Of a DNA stretch of 64,000 bases, positions 1-10,263 are shown in pieces. The stretch covers positions 1 to 64,000 of the forward strand of contig JAHNEJ010001927.1 in the NCBI GenBank assembly GCA_022559845.1, read 5' to 3'. Both the position numbers and the translations under genes were made by a program. Within the stretch, counting starts at the first letter, position 1, and each line of letters begins with the position of its first letter. Below the pieces are notes generated by a model. It had not been told where the DNA came from and did no database searches. It saw nothing but the letters and a program-made list of their open reading frames with translations. The DNA comes from Amorphophallus konjac. Lineage: Eukaryota > Streptophyta > Magnoliopsida > Alismatales > Araceae.

Positions 1-696
1 GGGCATAACCCGACCTTCAACCATACACTATTTGATATACCGGGAGCACAGGAGGGTAGACAAGGGCTTCTTTATTAATTATCATGCAAATGATCGCTAA
101 GAGAGCAAAATGTTATTCTTCGTCGAATCAGGCGGGTATGAATAGATTCCAAGCCTCAGCCTCAGTCTCATCGATGAGCTACATGCTCATTTAACGACTT
201 TATTTGCTCAGTTGATCATCACTATACGAGAGTACACGGAACAAATCCGGCAGCATATCCCCTTATCTTGAGCTATGCCAAGTGGGAATAGGAAACTGTC
301 CACGCAGAGCCGGGACAGAATCCACAAAAGAACGGAGCATATCAATGCCCGAATATCACAAGGTGAGACTAAATTGAGTTGGTATTCGGTCACCACGGCA
401 TTTTGACATTATTATTCCCCAGGAGGGAATCAATAGAGGACATGCAGAGGCAGATCCCTTTAGATCCCGGGGGGGGGGGGGGTGGGAGGTGATTCGACAT
501 AGTGAGGATCGGAATTCATTCGGACAGCATCTCCCCTTATTTCGGACTATGCCCAGGGGATATAGGACATCCATTCACGGAGTGACGAGATGGAAGCCGA
601 AAAGAACATGGACATATCTATGCCCGAGACCCAAGAGGATTGAGAGATGACTCGACAATGTTTACCATCATGGTGTTTAATGATATCCCCCTAGAG
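1..696. other. Left host flank with a diverged tandem repeat
   Basis: No gene is visible here. Two related copies of a unit of about 272 bp lie head to tail: GGCAGCATATCCCCTTAT near 249 matches GGACAGCATCTCCCCTTAT near 522, and similarity continues to the insertion point of element A. A run of 13 G lies near 470. Only short, non-conserved ORFs are present. The second unit is cut by element A and resumes at 59232. Confidence 0.6.
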
Positions 697-701
697 GAAC
701 C
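697..701. repeat. Target site duplication of element A, left copy (GAACC)
   Basis: GAACC directly precedes the LTR start and is repeated at 59232-59236 directly after the 3' LTR end. Confidence 0.9.
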
Positions 702-2111
702 TGTAGAGGCCTAATTTTGGACATCCCGCGGACCTTGTCTAGCCATCATAGAAGTGATACTTTTCCTTGGTTGATTGGTTGTATGGAGTCTCATCCTTGT
801 TTTGGTAGGCTCCACCCTGTCCCTTCGCGGATCCAACTTCGCGGTAAGTTTGTGGGGTGTTGCAGGGGGCAGCGCCCCCCTGCCCGTAAGGTCGGGGGTT
901 CGGGGGCGTGAGCCCCCGAGGTGATTTTGAGGCTCTATACACATTCTCTGCCCTGATCCCTGGGTGGCCAAGGTGCTGTCCACCCACATCCCTGGGTGAC
1001 CAGAGACCTGGCCGCCCAGCCCCTTCTCGAGCGGCCACAGAGTTGGCCGCCAAACTCCCAAGGTGGCCACATAGTTGGCCGCCCAGCTCCTTCAAGGTGG
1101 CCAGACTGTTGGTCACCCAGCCCCTCAAGAAGGCCATCGACATGGCCGCCTAGCTCCTTTGGATGGCTAGAGCTTTGGTCGCCTCCTGTCAACCGTCCGT
1201 CAACCCCACGTTCTGCCCACTCTCGGCACATTCTCCGGAATTGCTCCCACTCCGGGAGGTTCGAGACCCACGTAGCTTTCACGTAATCCATATTTTCGAA
1301 TGGTTTTCGTGGAGGGAACTCCCCCACATACAAAACCCATTCCGAACCATCTCCCGTGGGGGGGATTGGACATTTACTCACGGAGAGAGTTGGACATTTT
1401 CTGGGGTGGTAGGAAGAGACCGGTCTAGAGGTTCTAGTAGCCCAGAGAGCACCTTCCCTCATCCCCGTCGATCTATCTGAAGTTGGAGAGCTCCACCGTG
1501 GACGAGCCCCAGTTTCAGGGGGCGGCCATGTCTATGGCCGCCCACCCTCTCTAGGCGACCACAATGCTGGCCGCCCTCTGTAGGTTGACGGGCAAACCCC
1601 ATCCTTTCTTTCCCTTGTCCCCTATATTGCTACATTCCATTCTATTTTACTGCATCCATGCATAATAGATCTTCCTAGATCCCATTTTAAAGAGGTTTTT
1701 CAACCCAAAACATAGGGAAGGCGGATGGTCGAAAGTCTCGACCATTCCCCTTTCCGCCCCCCTTCCCGGTACGATTGACCCCATTTGCATGTTTTCTGTA
1801 CTTCTATGAGCATTTCCTACACTTCATAGTCTAATGGTCTATTCTCTATTTGCTGGTAATTTGCAGGAACTTCATCGTCGACTCGCAGAGCTCCGCGTTC
1901 TTGGCCGGCAGAGAGCGAGGACAGAAGAACCCACCATCTCCCCACTTCTAAGGCATCCACGATCATCACCCCTATGAGGTTCAGGTAAACACCTCTGGTG
2001 ATCACACCTATTTATATCTTTCTAACCTGCGCACTGTAGGTAGCAGCAGCAAAAGTTCGGGAGGACACACGCGCCCATCGTACGCGGCACCGCCACCTTC
2101 TGGCACCTACA
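702..2111 (+). repeat. Element A 5' LTR (1410 bp)
   Basis: Starts TGTAGAGGCC and ends GGCACCTACA, a near-perfect terminal inverted repeat. It matches 48394-49151 plus 58577-59231 after element E is removed. The stretch 960-1190 carries degenerate iterations of GGCCGCCCAGCTCCTT and AAGGTGGCCA. ORFs of up to 175 residues in this LTR arise from the repeats and are not considered genes. Confidence 0.92.
960..1190. repeat. GGCCGCCC-type short repeat array in LTR A
   Basis: About six units of 30 to 40 bp alternate GGCCGCCCAGC and AAGGTGGCCA. The same motif recurs in the leader of element A on both sides of element B (2275-2326 and 41518-41625) and in the 3' LTR (48655-48870). Confidence 0.7.
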
Positions 2112-2326
2112 ACCTTTTGGCGATCACGGTGGGACCCTGATTGCTCACTGTGAGTCTTTACATTGAAGTTTACTGCATTCACTTCCCAACAAATAGCCTT
2201 TTCCATCCTTATTTTTTAATTTTAGTTGCTCCTGTGCCTATCCTGCACTTGGCGGACTTGCAAGACCCAAAACAGGTGGCGGCCAGGGTTCTGGCTACCC
2301 AGGTCCCAGGGCGGCCAAAGACCTGG
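2112..2326 (+). other. Element A leader, left part
   Basis: Untranslated leader between the LTR and the insertion point of B. It ends in the GGCGGCCAAAGACCTGG repeat motif. The last five bases, CCTGG, are the target duplication of B. No ORF is credible. Confidence 0.75.
2118..2135 (+). promoter_or_regulatory. Primer binding site of element A
   Basis: Six bases after the 5' LTR comes TGGCGATCACGGTGGGAC. It starts with TGG, the complement of a tRNA CCA end. I do not assign the tRNA. Confidence 0.7.
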
Positions 2327-2559
2327 TGTGGACACCAAAAATTGCACACCCAGATGCCCTACTCGGCCCAGCACTAACAACGGCACCAAGTGAAGAAGCC
2401 CCGTAGAGACTGGTCATCCGGACTCCCCAAATATGCACACTGCTGTGAAGCCGTCCCCGGAGTCACGACGGCGAAGAGAAACCAACCCCCGGGAAGCTCA
2501 CGACCTGTGGCCCCCGAAGAAGATCAAACAAACCATAATTTTGAGCACAAAACGGGCCC

Positions 2560-2960
2560 AAGTCAGCCCCAGCGGCACACCCTGGTGGCCTTCAACGGCA
2601 CACCCAGGGTTGCCTTCAGCGGCACACCCTTGTGGTGGCCTTCAGCGGCGCAGCCCCTGGGAGCCCCAGCGGCACACCCAGGCCTTTAGCGGCATGCCCA
2701 TTGGGCCTTCAGCGGCACACTCTTTGGTGCCCTCCAGCGGCACACTATGAAGTGCCCTCCACGGCACACTTTTTATGCCCCCAGCGTCACACTATGAAGG
2801 GCCCCCAGCGGCACACTATGAAGGGCCCCCCACGGCACGCTCTTTGTGCCCTTTAACGGCACACTTCTCTGGGCCTTCAGTGGCACGCCTTTTGCCCTCT
2901 TCAGCGGCATGCTTATAGTGTCTTACAGCGACACGCTTCTTCAGCCCGCCAGCGGTACAG
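2560..2960 (+). repeat. Array of AGCGGCACAC units in LTR B
   Basis: About 15 units of 20 to 35 bp share the core AGCGGCACAC (variants GGCACGC, GACACGC), separated by C/T-rich spacers. Related arrays lie at 3890-4070, 4550-4900 and 5710-6030 (with CCGGTACAC variants), in LTR B2, and in the first intron of the antisense gene (24150-24660). Confidence 0.8.
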
Positions 2961-3164
2961 CGTGAAGGTTTTTCAACGGCCAAACGACGTTAAGCCCATG
3001 CCCTACATATCCTTGGCGCGCAGTGAGCTGTCCGAGGTGTCAACCAACGGTTGGGCCACGCAGGCTACTCCCCTGACAGCCAGGATGAAAAAGTTCAAAC
3101 GTCATCATGATGAAGCTGCTTCCCGCCTCCGACGGCCGTGTTCGAAGGCTCCCGTTGCTGGGAG

Positions 3165-3171
3165 TATAAAA
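3165..3171 (+). promoter_or_regulatory. TATA box of LTR B1
   Basis: TATAAAA sits between inverted arms TGGGAG and CTCCCA (3159-3180). It is the best promoter candidate in the LTR, with transcription expected near 3195. Confidence 0.7.
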
Positions 3172-4929
3172 CCACTCCCATTCCAAGCAAAAAGGGAGGA
3201 CAGAAAAAAAAAGGAGAAGGAGAGGCTGGAGAGGAACAGACACACAGACAGAGGGAGAGACATACGCAAGAGAGGAAGAGAAGGGAGGAGAAGAAGGGCT
3301 CCGGCGTGAGTCTCCTCCGACGGCCACCGGGCAGAAGAGAGAGTAAGAGAGAAGGAGAGCTGAATGTAACAGGGGAAGGTGCGGGGGAACGAGCAGTGGA
3401 CGCTCGTCCCTGCTTCAATCCCCAACACTTTCCCTTCCGTGGTTTTCCTTGTTTTCTCCCTCCCTTCATCTTGTATTTTGGTTTTCTTCCTTGCCCGTAG
3501 CCTTGACTCGGGCGTGCTCGGCAATGTATATGGACGGCCACGGTCCCTTGCTCCCCATGAATGAAAATCACCCTCCTTGGGTTTCTCTGTTATTTCTGTT
3601 GGTTTACGCCAGTTTTCATGGTGTATGATGTGTTGTTCATTTTTCTCCTCCATTTCCCCTTTTCTCCGGTATTTTTGGAGTCTCCGTAGCGATGTGATTC
3701 CTCCCATATGATCCTTGATCTCATGGGCTCTTTGCCCCTTTTTTTGTGGCCCTCAGTTGTGCCCATCTACTTGAAGGGAGAGAGAGCCTCCTTCTCCTCC
3801 TGAACACCCAACTCCCAGCAGCCTACCCTTGGCCTTTAACCCATCTTCGTTTCCTGAATAACCTGCAACCCTCCCAGTCCACACACTTAACCCCTCCGGC
3901 CCTTGGCCGGTACACCCATAGTGGCCCTCAGCGACACACTCTTTCGTCCCTTGGCCGGTACACCCCATAACAGCCCTCAGCGGTGCACCTCCCCCTTTTG
4001 TGCCTCAGCGGTACGCCCTTAGCCTTCCTAGCCCGGCACACCCTATGCTCGTCCTTGGCCGGTACGCCTTGGCCAATCCCCCGTCCACCCTGTCCAGTAT
4101 TAGAAGCCTCCCGTTCATCATTTTCTTCGTGTTTTTCGGGGTTCTATAAAGGTGTTGCCGTCTCCGGGCGCCCACCTCCAGTTGTCGGGTTCCGCCACTC
4201 CATGTGGGCGCGTTCCCTTTACCTCCCTTACGCTCGGGTAGAGGGGAGGTGCTGCCGAATTTTCGTCAGAAAATAACAAAAATGTTAAAAAGGTAAAAGG
4301 AAGCAACAAACGCATGGAACGATTAACGATAGAACCTTCCAATTAATCAAGCCACCGCCGGCAGCATGAGAACTGAACCGATCAACGACACGGTAGACCG
4401 AACGTCCGATTGGTGAGAAGAGTCCAAACAGAATGAAGCGAAGAAAAGAAGAAGTTTATGTAAAACTACGCGCAAATTAAGAAAGAATAAAAGAAAAGCC
4501 TTAAAACAAATAATAGAAGAGTGGGCTTTCACCTCCACCCTTGTTCCAACCTTCACCGTTACACTCCCACCACCCTCCGTTTTATCTTTCACCGGTACAC
4601 CCCTTTTAACCCCCAGCGGTACGCCCCTTTTTGGCCTCCAGCGGTACACCCTCATCACCCCCAAGCGGTACACCCTCATCACCCCCCAGCGGTACACCCT
4701 CATCATCCCCCTTAACATTTCCAACCCCAAATCGCCTTCAGCAGTACGCCCTTCCCAACCTCCAACGGCACACTCCAGAGAGCCTTCAGTGGTACACACT
4801 GCCCATCTTCAGCGGCACACTCTAACGGCCCTTCAATGACACAACCTCCTGGCCCTTTCAGCGGCACACTCCTTCCCATTACCTCTTCCGCTTCACCGGT
4901 ACACCCTCATCCACTGTCTCAGTGGAACC

Positions 4930-5690
4930 CAATGTATAGACTTGGCAGATTGACGCACAAACACAGCAACAGGCAATGTATAGACTTCGAGCTGCAGCCA
5001 AGGGACAACGTACAGACTTTGTGCTGCAATGTGCAGACTTTGGGTTGACCAATGTACAGACTTCACGCGGCAACGTACAGACTTTGTGCTGCAGCGTACA
5101 GACTTTGGGCCAGCCAATGTATAGACTTCATGCTGCGACATACGGACTTTGTACTGCAGCGTACAGACTTTGGGATGGGCGATGTACAGACTTCATGTTA
5201 GGGTGTGCAGACTTCATGCTGCAATGTATAGACTTTGTGCCGCAGTGTATAGACCTTGTGGCCAATGTACAGACTTCATGTTGCAACGTACAGACCTCAT
5301 GCTGCCACGTACAGACTTTGAGTTGAAGGATGTACAGACTCTGGCCCGGCCGGTGTACAGACTTTGGGCTGGCCGATGTACGGACTCTGAGCTGCAATGT
5401 ATAGACTCTGAGCCACAGTCGATGAACGATGTATAGACTTTGAGTTGCCCAATGTGCAGGCTTTGAACTGCAGCCAAGGGACAGTGTATAGGCTTCGAAC
5501 TGCAGCCAAAAGGGCAATGTATAGACTTCGAATTGGCTAATGTACAGACTTTGAGCAGCCAATGTACAGACTGTGAGCTGCAGTCGATAGGCAATGTACA
5601 TACTTTGAGCTGAAGGATGTATAGACTTGATATGCTAGTTGAACAGACAATGTACAAACTTTGGGGCTGATGGATGTACAGACTTTATGT
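4930..5690 (+). repeat. AGACTT minisatellite in LTR B1, about 31 units
   Basis: Units averaging 25 bp follow the pattern RTGTAYAGACTTYRNGCTGCA. I count about 31 diverged copies of the AGACTT core. The array is also present in LTR B2 (39520-40285), so it predates this insertion. Confidence 0.85.
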
Positions 5691-6925
5691 TATCTCCCTT
5701 TCTTCGCCGATACACTCTTCAGGCCCCCCCCCAGCGGTACACTGCCTTGAGGTCTCCACCGGTACACCCTCCTTAAGCCCTTCAGCGGCACACAGCTCCA
5801 ACCCTTCGCCGGCACACCTCCGCCCTCCTTCGCCGGTACGCCACCTTTGGCCCTTCAGCGGCACCCATTCCCCAACGACACACACCCTTTAGCACCCAGC
5901 GGCCCACTTCCCCTCCACCTTATCTACCCTTCACCGGCACACTTGGCCGGCCCTTCGCCGGCACACTTCCTTCACCGGTACGCCCCTATTCTTCCTTCGC
6001 CGGCACACTCCATCTCCTTTCGCCGGTACGCTATATGTATATATATGCATAGCATGGCAATGATAACAACAATAATGGATGAATTAATAAAAGTTATGTT
6101 GATTGAAGGGCCCCAAATGTGTAGCAGTTGTAATGACAATAAAAAAGGGGGGAGGGGATAAGAAAATAATAATAATAGCAATAAATAAAAAGAAGAGAAA
6201 TCATTCGAATAAATGCACAAAGAGGTAATAGGCAGCGAAAGGAAAGGGAGGAACACATAATTAAAACCCCAGATAAAAAAATGCTAGGGTCCACATTGCA
6301 GTCCCATCTCTCCCCGTGACCCGACGCGAAAGGAACAATAATGCCGCCCTCTCAGGCCGGGCCCGAGTCTCGGGAATCCACCCGACATGGCCAAGCCCCG
6401 ACCTGACCTTGGGCCAACACTCCAACTAGACCGGATCCGTTTCTCGACATCGGGCCCTTCCAGGTCGTTATTAAAATTGCCGTGCATGCGGCAGACATTT
6501 GAACGGATTCACCCCGATTTTCCGTCGCGTTTCCATCACGGACCCGTGTCCGAATATGAAAAGGTCCACGAGTGACCGACATGGCCAGTGGCTCGCATCC
6601 TAATGCGTACTTTGGTGTGATTTTCTCCTGTCTCTTTCTCGCGCAATTAGTATTATTCTTTTCGGCCGCAGGGCCCCTAATTTCGGCAATTAATCAAGGG
6701 TGTTCCCTCGTATGGGGGATGTAAATGACGTCGCGGCCTTTATGGCGCGACGGGATTCAGTCCCGACACGAACCACACAATCGTCTGACGAAGTCAGGTC
6801 GAGCGCACCATGGGCTCTTCGGAGCCCGAATAAATCGTCACTTCGGTGACTGGCACGCCCACGCACCCCAATAAACGAATAGACCAACGAGAGCACATCG
6901 GGTGGAAAAAGTGCGTCCACAAGTC

Positions 6926-6942
6926 TGGCACGCCCGGTGGGA
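6926..6942 (+). promoter_or_regulatory. Primer binding site of element B
   Basis: TGGCACGCCCGGTGGGA starts four bases after the LTR end. The TGG start fits a tRNA CCA end. The tRNA is not assigned. Confidence 0.75.
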
Positions 6943-7041
6943 CGAATCCACCCTTCATCTCTTTGCCAGAATTAGGGGCCCTGCGGCCCCCTTCTTGTGA
7001 TACTAATTGCGTCACTTTCTCAAATACAGGAAAATCGCATC

Positions 7042-10000
7042 ATGGTGCCGATGATGGCTGTCACTTGCGGCCCTCAAGGCGTCGAGAACCATGTCTGAGG
7101 CGACTACCTAGCGGTCCCCCTTAACTTCGGGAGCTTCCCTCCCACTGTGGGCTTCCCCAACTTCTTGGGGGTGGCTTTTGCCAACATCCTCGAGGTGAAG
7201 GCGCCTGAGCAGTCCCAGATCAACGCTCTCGCTCCGAGGGCCACTGAAGCTGTCACCGGCCGAGCTGTGGCCAAGAACAACAATGGCGTCCCAGCAACGA
7301 CGCTAAGCTGCAACGTGCACCACGTGCACCAAACCACCGGCCCATCCCACCAAGGGTCGGCATCCTACCGAAGAAGGCTCCGGAGGAGCAACGCCGGCGC
7401 CAGCTCTGGACGCCGCACCTCCAATTCTGGAAAGACTATGACTGTCGGGGCCCTCCGAGTCCGCCTGGACGGGCAGAGGTCCCGGGCGGCACCGGACCGT
7501 GTCGTCCCGACTGTCCCAGTCCACAACTCCTTTCAAGGACTGGAGAAGTTGAAGGAGAAGGTGACGCCCACTGCTGTGGCCGCATCACCGAAGGCTGCGC
7601 CGGTTCACAGGCCGGCCAAACTGAAGCAGGTCTGGGTCCCCAAGGAGGCCCGACCCATTGCACCCGCCCAGGCGGGGCCTAGCATTTTCCGCCCGAGGAG
7701 GGCTAGAAGAGATGAAAGGGTCGAGCTCACGACCCCGGCTTGCCGACCAGCACCCGTCACCCCGGTGCTGCCCGAGAAAGCTCACCGCTGTCACCGCGGG
7801 CGCCGACACAACGCCGCCCGCCCGGCACCCAGGGCCTACTCTCCTCCTGCCGCTATCATCGACATGCAACCGCAGGCTGCTCTCCCTGACCAAGAGTGGG
7901 AAGGGATCGAGCAGGCTATGAGGAATTACCTCCGAGGCCCGGGTAGTACCCCCGCCGGCCTCCAGAGACTGCTGGGGGCAATGGCCTCCGCTTTCCAGGA
8001 AGAAGTAGCCCGGCCCGCGCCCAGCGCAGAATCGAGGAACCGCTCGGAGGAGCCGCGCCAGTCCCCTGTTCGGGAGGAAGCGCCGCCCCGACGATCGGTC
8101 TTCGACAGGCTGGTGTTCCCGGGGAAATCGTCCAGGAAGGCGACGAAGAGAAACAAAAGATGGCACACCTTCACCTGCCATATGGCAGGAGTTCACGGTC
8201 GGTATGGGGCCTTGCCTGCCGATCCGGAAGAAATGGCCAGACTTGCCGCCAGGCCGGGACCCCTTACTAGAAGAGGGAGAGCGGCAGGCAGCGCGACACC
8301 CACAGGCGCCGAAGGGACTTTACCTGAAGAGCCCCTTGCAGCCCTCACGGCTAACGTGGTCACCACCGGCGACACGAGCGGCGGACCCTCCACATCATCC
8401 GAGGACGCCCCGGCCGAAGAGACGGGGGGCATGCCCCGTCTCCCCACAGCTGACCCTGCAATGCTGCTCATGATGCAGCGGTTCCAGCAAGAAATTGAGT
8501 CGCTTAAAAAGCAATTGAATGAGCGGAACACACCGCCCCCGATGTCCTGGCAGACCGAGGTTTTACCCGAAGCGCCCAGGGACAGGGGGCAATTTTCAGA
8601 AGCAGCCCTTCCTGCAGCCCTCAACCCTCTCGGGGACGCGTCCCTGCAGCAGGCACACTGCACCGCACCGGCCCCGCCACAGGCCTCACTTTCCCAAGGG
8701 TCCCTCATGGCCCCCCAGGCGACCGTGCTGGCCACCTCGAGCGCGCAGCCCGCACATTTTTATCCGAGTCCGGTCGACCCGGCAACAGTTAGCCGGTTGA
8801 TGCTGGAACAGATGATAGACATGAAACTGGCCGAGAGAGGTGACGGGGATCAGACGCCGTTTGACGTCTACCGGGTGCCCTACCCGGCTCACCATGCTGC
8901 GAAGAAGTTGCCGGTCGGCGTCACCAAGCCACCCAAGTTCGAAAAGTTCAACGGGCAAGGGTCCCCCAGGGAGCACATTGCTTATTATGTGAACGTCATG
9001 GGGGACTTGGCTGCTGATGAGGCCTACCTCCTGAAGTTCTTCGGCTCGACACTCACCGGGCTTGCCTTTGAGTGGTACTCCGGCCTGCCACCCGGGTCTG
9101 TCGCCGACTGGCCCGACATGCAAAAGAAGTTCAAAGAAAGATTCTATGTTGCAGAACGGGAGGTCACCGTGGCAGAACTTTACGCCACAAGACAGAAGAA
9201 TGACGAGTCGGCCCTCGACTATATCAAGAGATGGAGGAACCTCAGCATGAGGTGCAGGCGTCCCCCACACCAGGAGGATGCGGTGCAGATCTGCAAACAG
9301 AACTTGAAAAAGGAGATCCTGGAAAGGATGATTGGCACCGAGGTCAAGACATTTGACCGCCTGAACAATGTGGTAGCAGAGATCGAGGCATTTTTGGCCC
9401 GATACTCCTCCACCCCGGCCATGTCAAGCCAAAGAGCCAGGCAGGCCGAGAAGAAGCCAGCTCCCCCTGAGGTGCACACATTAGATTTCCAGGCTTTTGA
9501 AAAGCAGAAAGAGAAAGCCAAGGGGGCTGCCGACCTTCCTCCGCCCAGAACCACAGAACGGCGGGAGGGCCCCTCACTAAGGGAGAAGATGAGAAATAAG
9601 CTGTATTCCTTCGCCCGGGACAAGTCCAAGCTCCTGTTCGAATGGGCAACCAGCTACAACAAAATTACACTGCCAGAGCCGAAAAGGCCCGGCGACCTAA
9701 AGAAAAAGGATGACCCGCGCTTCTGCCCGTACCACCGAGTGCTCGGGCATACCATTGAAGACTGCTATGTCTTCAAGGATGTTATTGAGTCCTTAATCAA
9801 GAATGGGGAGCTGGACATGGGGGAGCATAGAGTAGACCCCCCGCAACCGCATGAGTTGCCCAGCATAACCTTCACTGTCAACGTGGTCTCGCTATACCAG
9901 GAGTTGCCTGAGGAGTGGGCGGAGGCCTGCGCCCGCGCCACTTATGAGACCTTCATTACGACCCCGGCTCAGGATCAAGGAGGTTGGCAGACTGCAACTA

Positions 10001-10263
10001 GAAAGAATAGAAGAGCACACGTCCCTCGACCCAGCCCCGGAGTTCGTCTGAGGGATGTGACACCCCTGCCTGCACCGCCCCCGGCAAGCCCAGTTCGCCA
10101 CGACACGGCCCCTCGGCTGGTCATGAGGTGGCCCACTCATAACAAAAAGAGCTCTGTCCCGCTACGGATGCGTCAGAAGACCAGTCCGGCGGTCAAAGAC
10201 TCCAGGCTATTATTGATGGGCTCGAAGATTATGAGCAGCCCGAAATCCAGCCCGTGGAGCTGA
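7042..10263 (+). CDS. Element B Gag (1 in-frame stop near the start)
   Basis: Structural capsid and nucleocapsid precursor. The first ATG of the frame is 7042; an in-frame TGA at 7096-7098 interrupts it after 18 codons, after which the frame is open for 1,055 codons. Visible parts are a long Pro/Arg-rich N-terminal region, a short coiled coil near residue 477 (MMQRFQQEIESLKKQL), the retrotransposon Gag core at about residues 630-710 (KPPKFEKFNGQGSPREH onward, with AFEWYSGLPPGSV) and a zinc knuckle of type C-x2-H-x4-H-x4-C near residue 894 (CPYHRVLGHTIEDC). The length is large for Gag. TTCTCAAATACAG just upstream of the ATG resembles a splice acceptor, so the leader may be spliced. The TGA could be a CGA-to-TGA change. 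The 3' end overlaps the pol frame from 10143. Confidence 0.9.

Larger units (their letters stand above)
2327..6921 (+). repeat. Element B 5' LTR (4595 bp)
   Basis: Begins TGTGGACACC and ends GTCCACA. It is paired with 36942-41517. The TATA box at 3165 implies a short U3 of about 0.87 kb and a transcribed R-U5 part of about 3.7 kb filled with tandem arrays: GGCACAC-type units at 2560-2960, 3890-4070, 4550-4900 and 5710-6030, and an AGACTT minisatellite at 4930-5690. An AT-rich, GATAATAA-containing stretch lies at 6040-6290. ORFs in it are repeat artefacts. Confidence 0.93.

Noticed and set aside
935..1462. 175-residue minus-strand ORF in LTR A1
   Set aside because: It runs over the GGCCGCCC repeat array and is broken in the other LTR copy at 48394-49151.
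5128..5657. Long minus-strand ORFs with QSLYI and KSVH repeats in LTR B
   Set aside because: They follow from the 25-bp minisatellite in several frames at once, so the repeat explains them better than coding.
7585..8196. 203-residue minus-strand ORF inside gag of B
   Set aside because: It is a shadow of the GC-rich gag frame; no motif and no start or promoter context, while the sense strand has clear Gag features.
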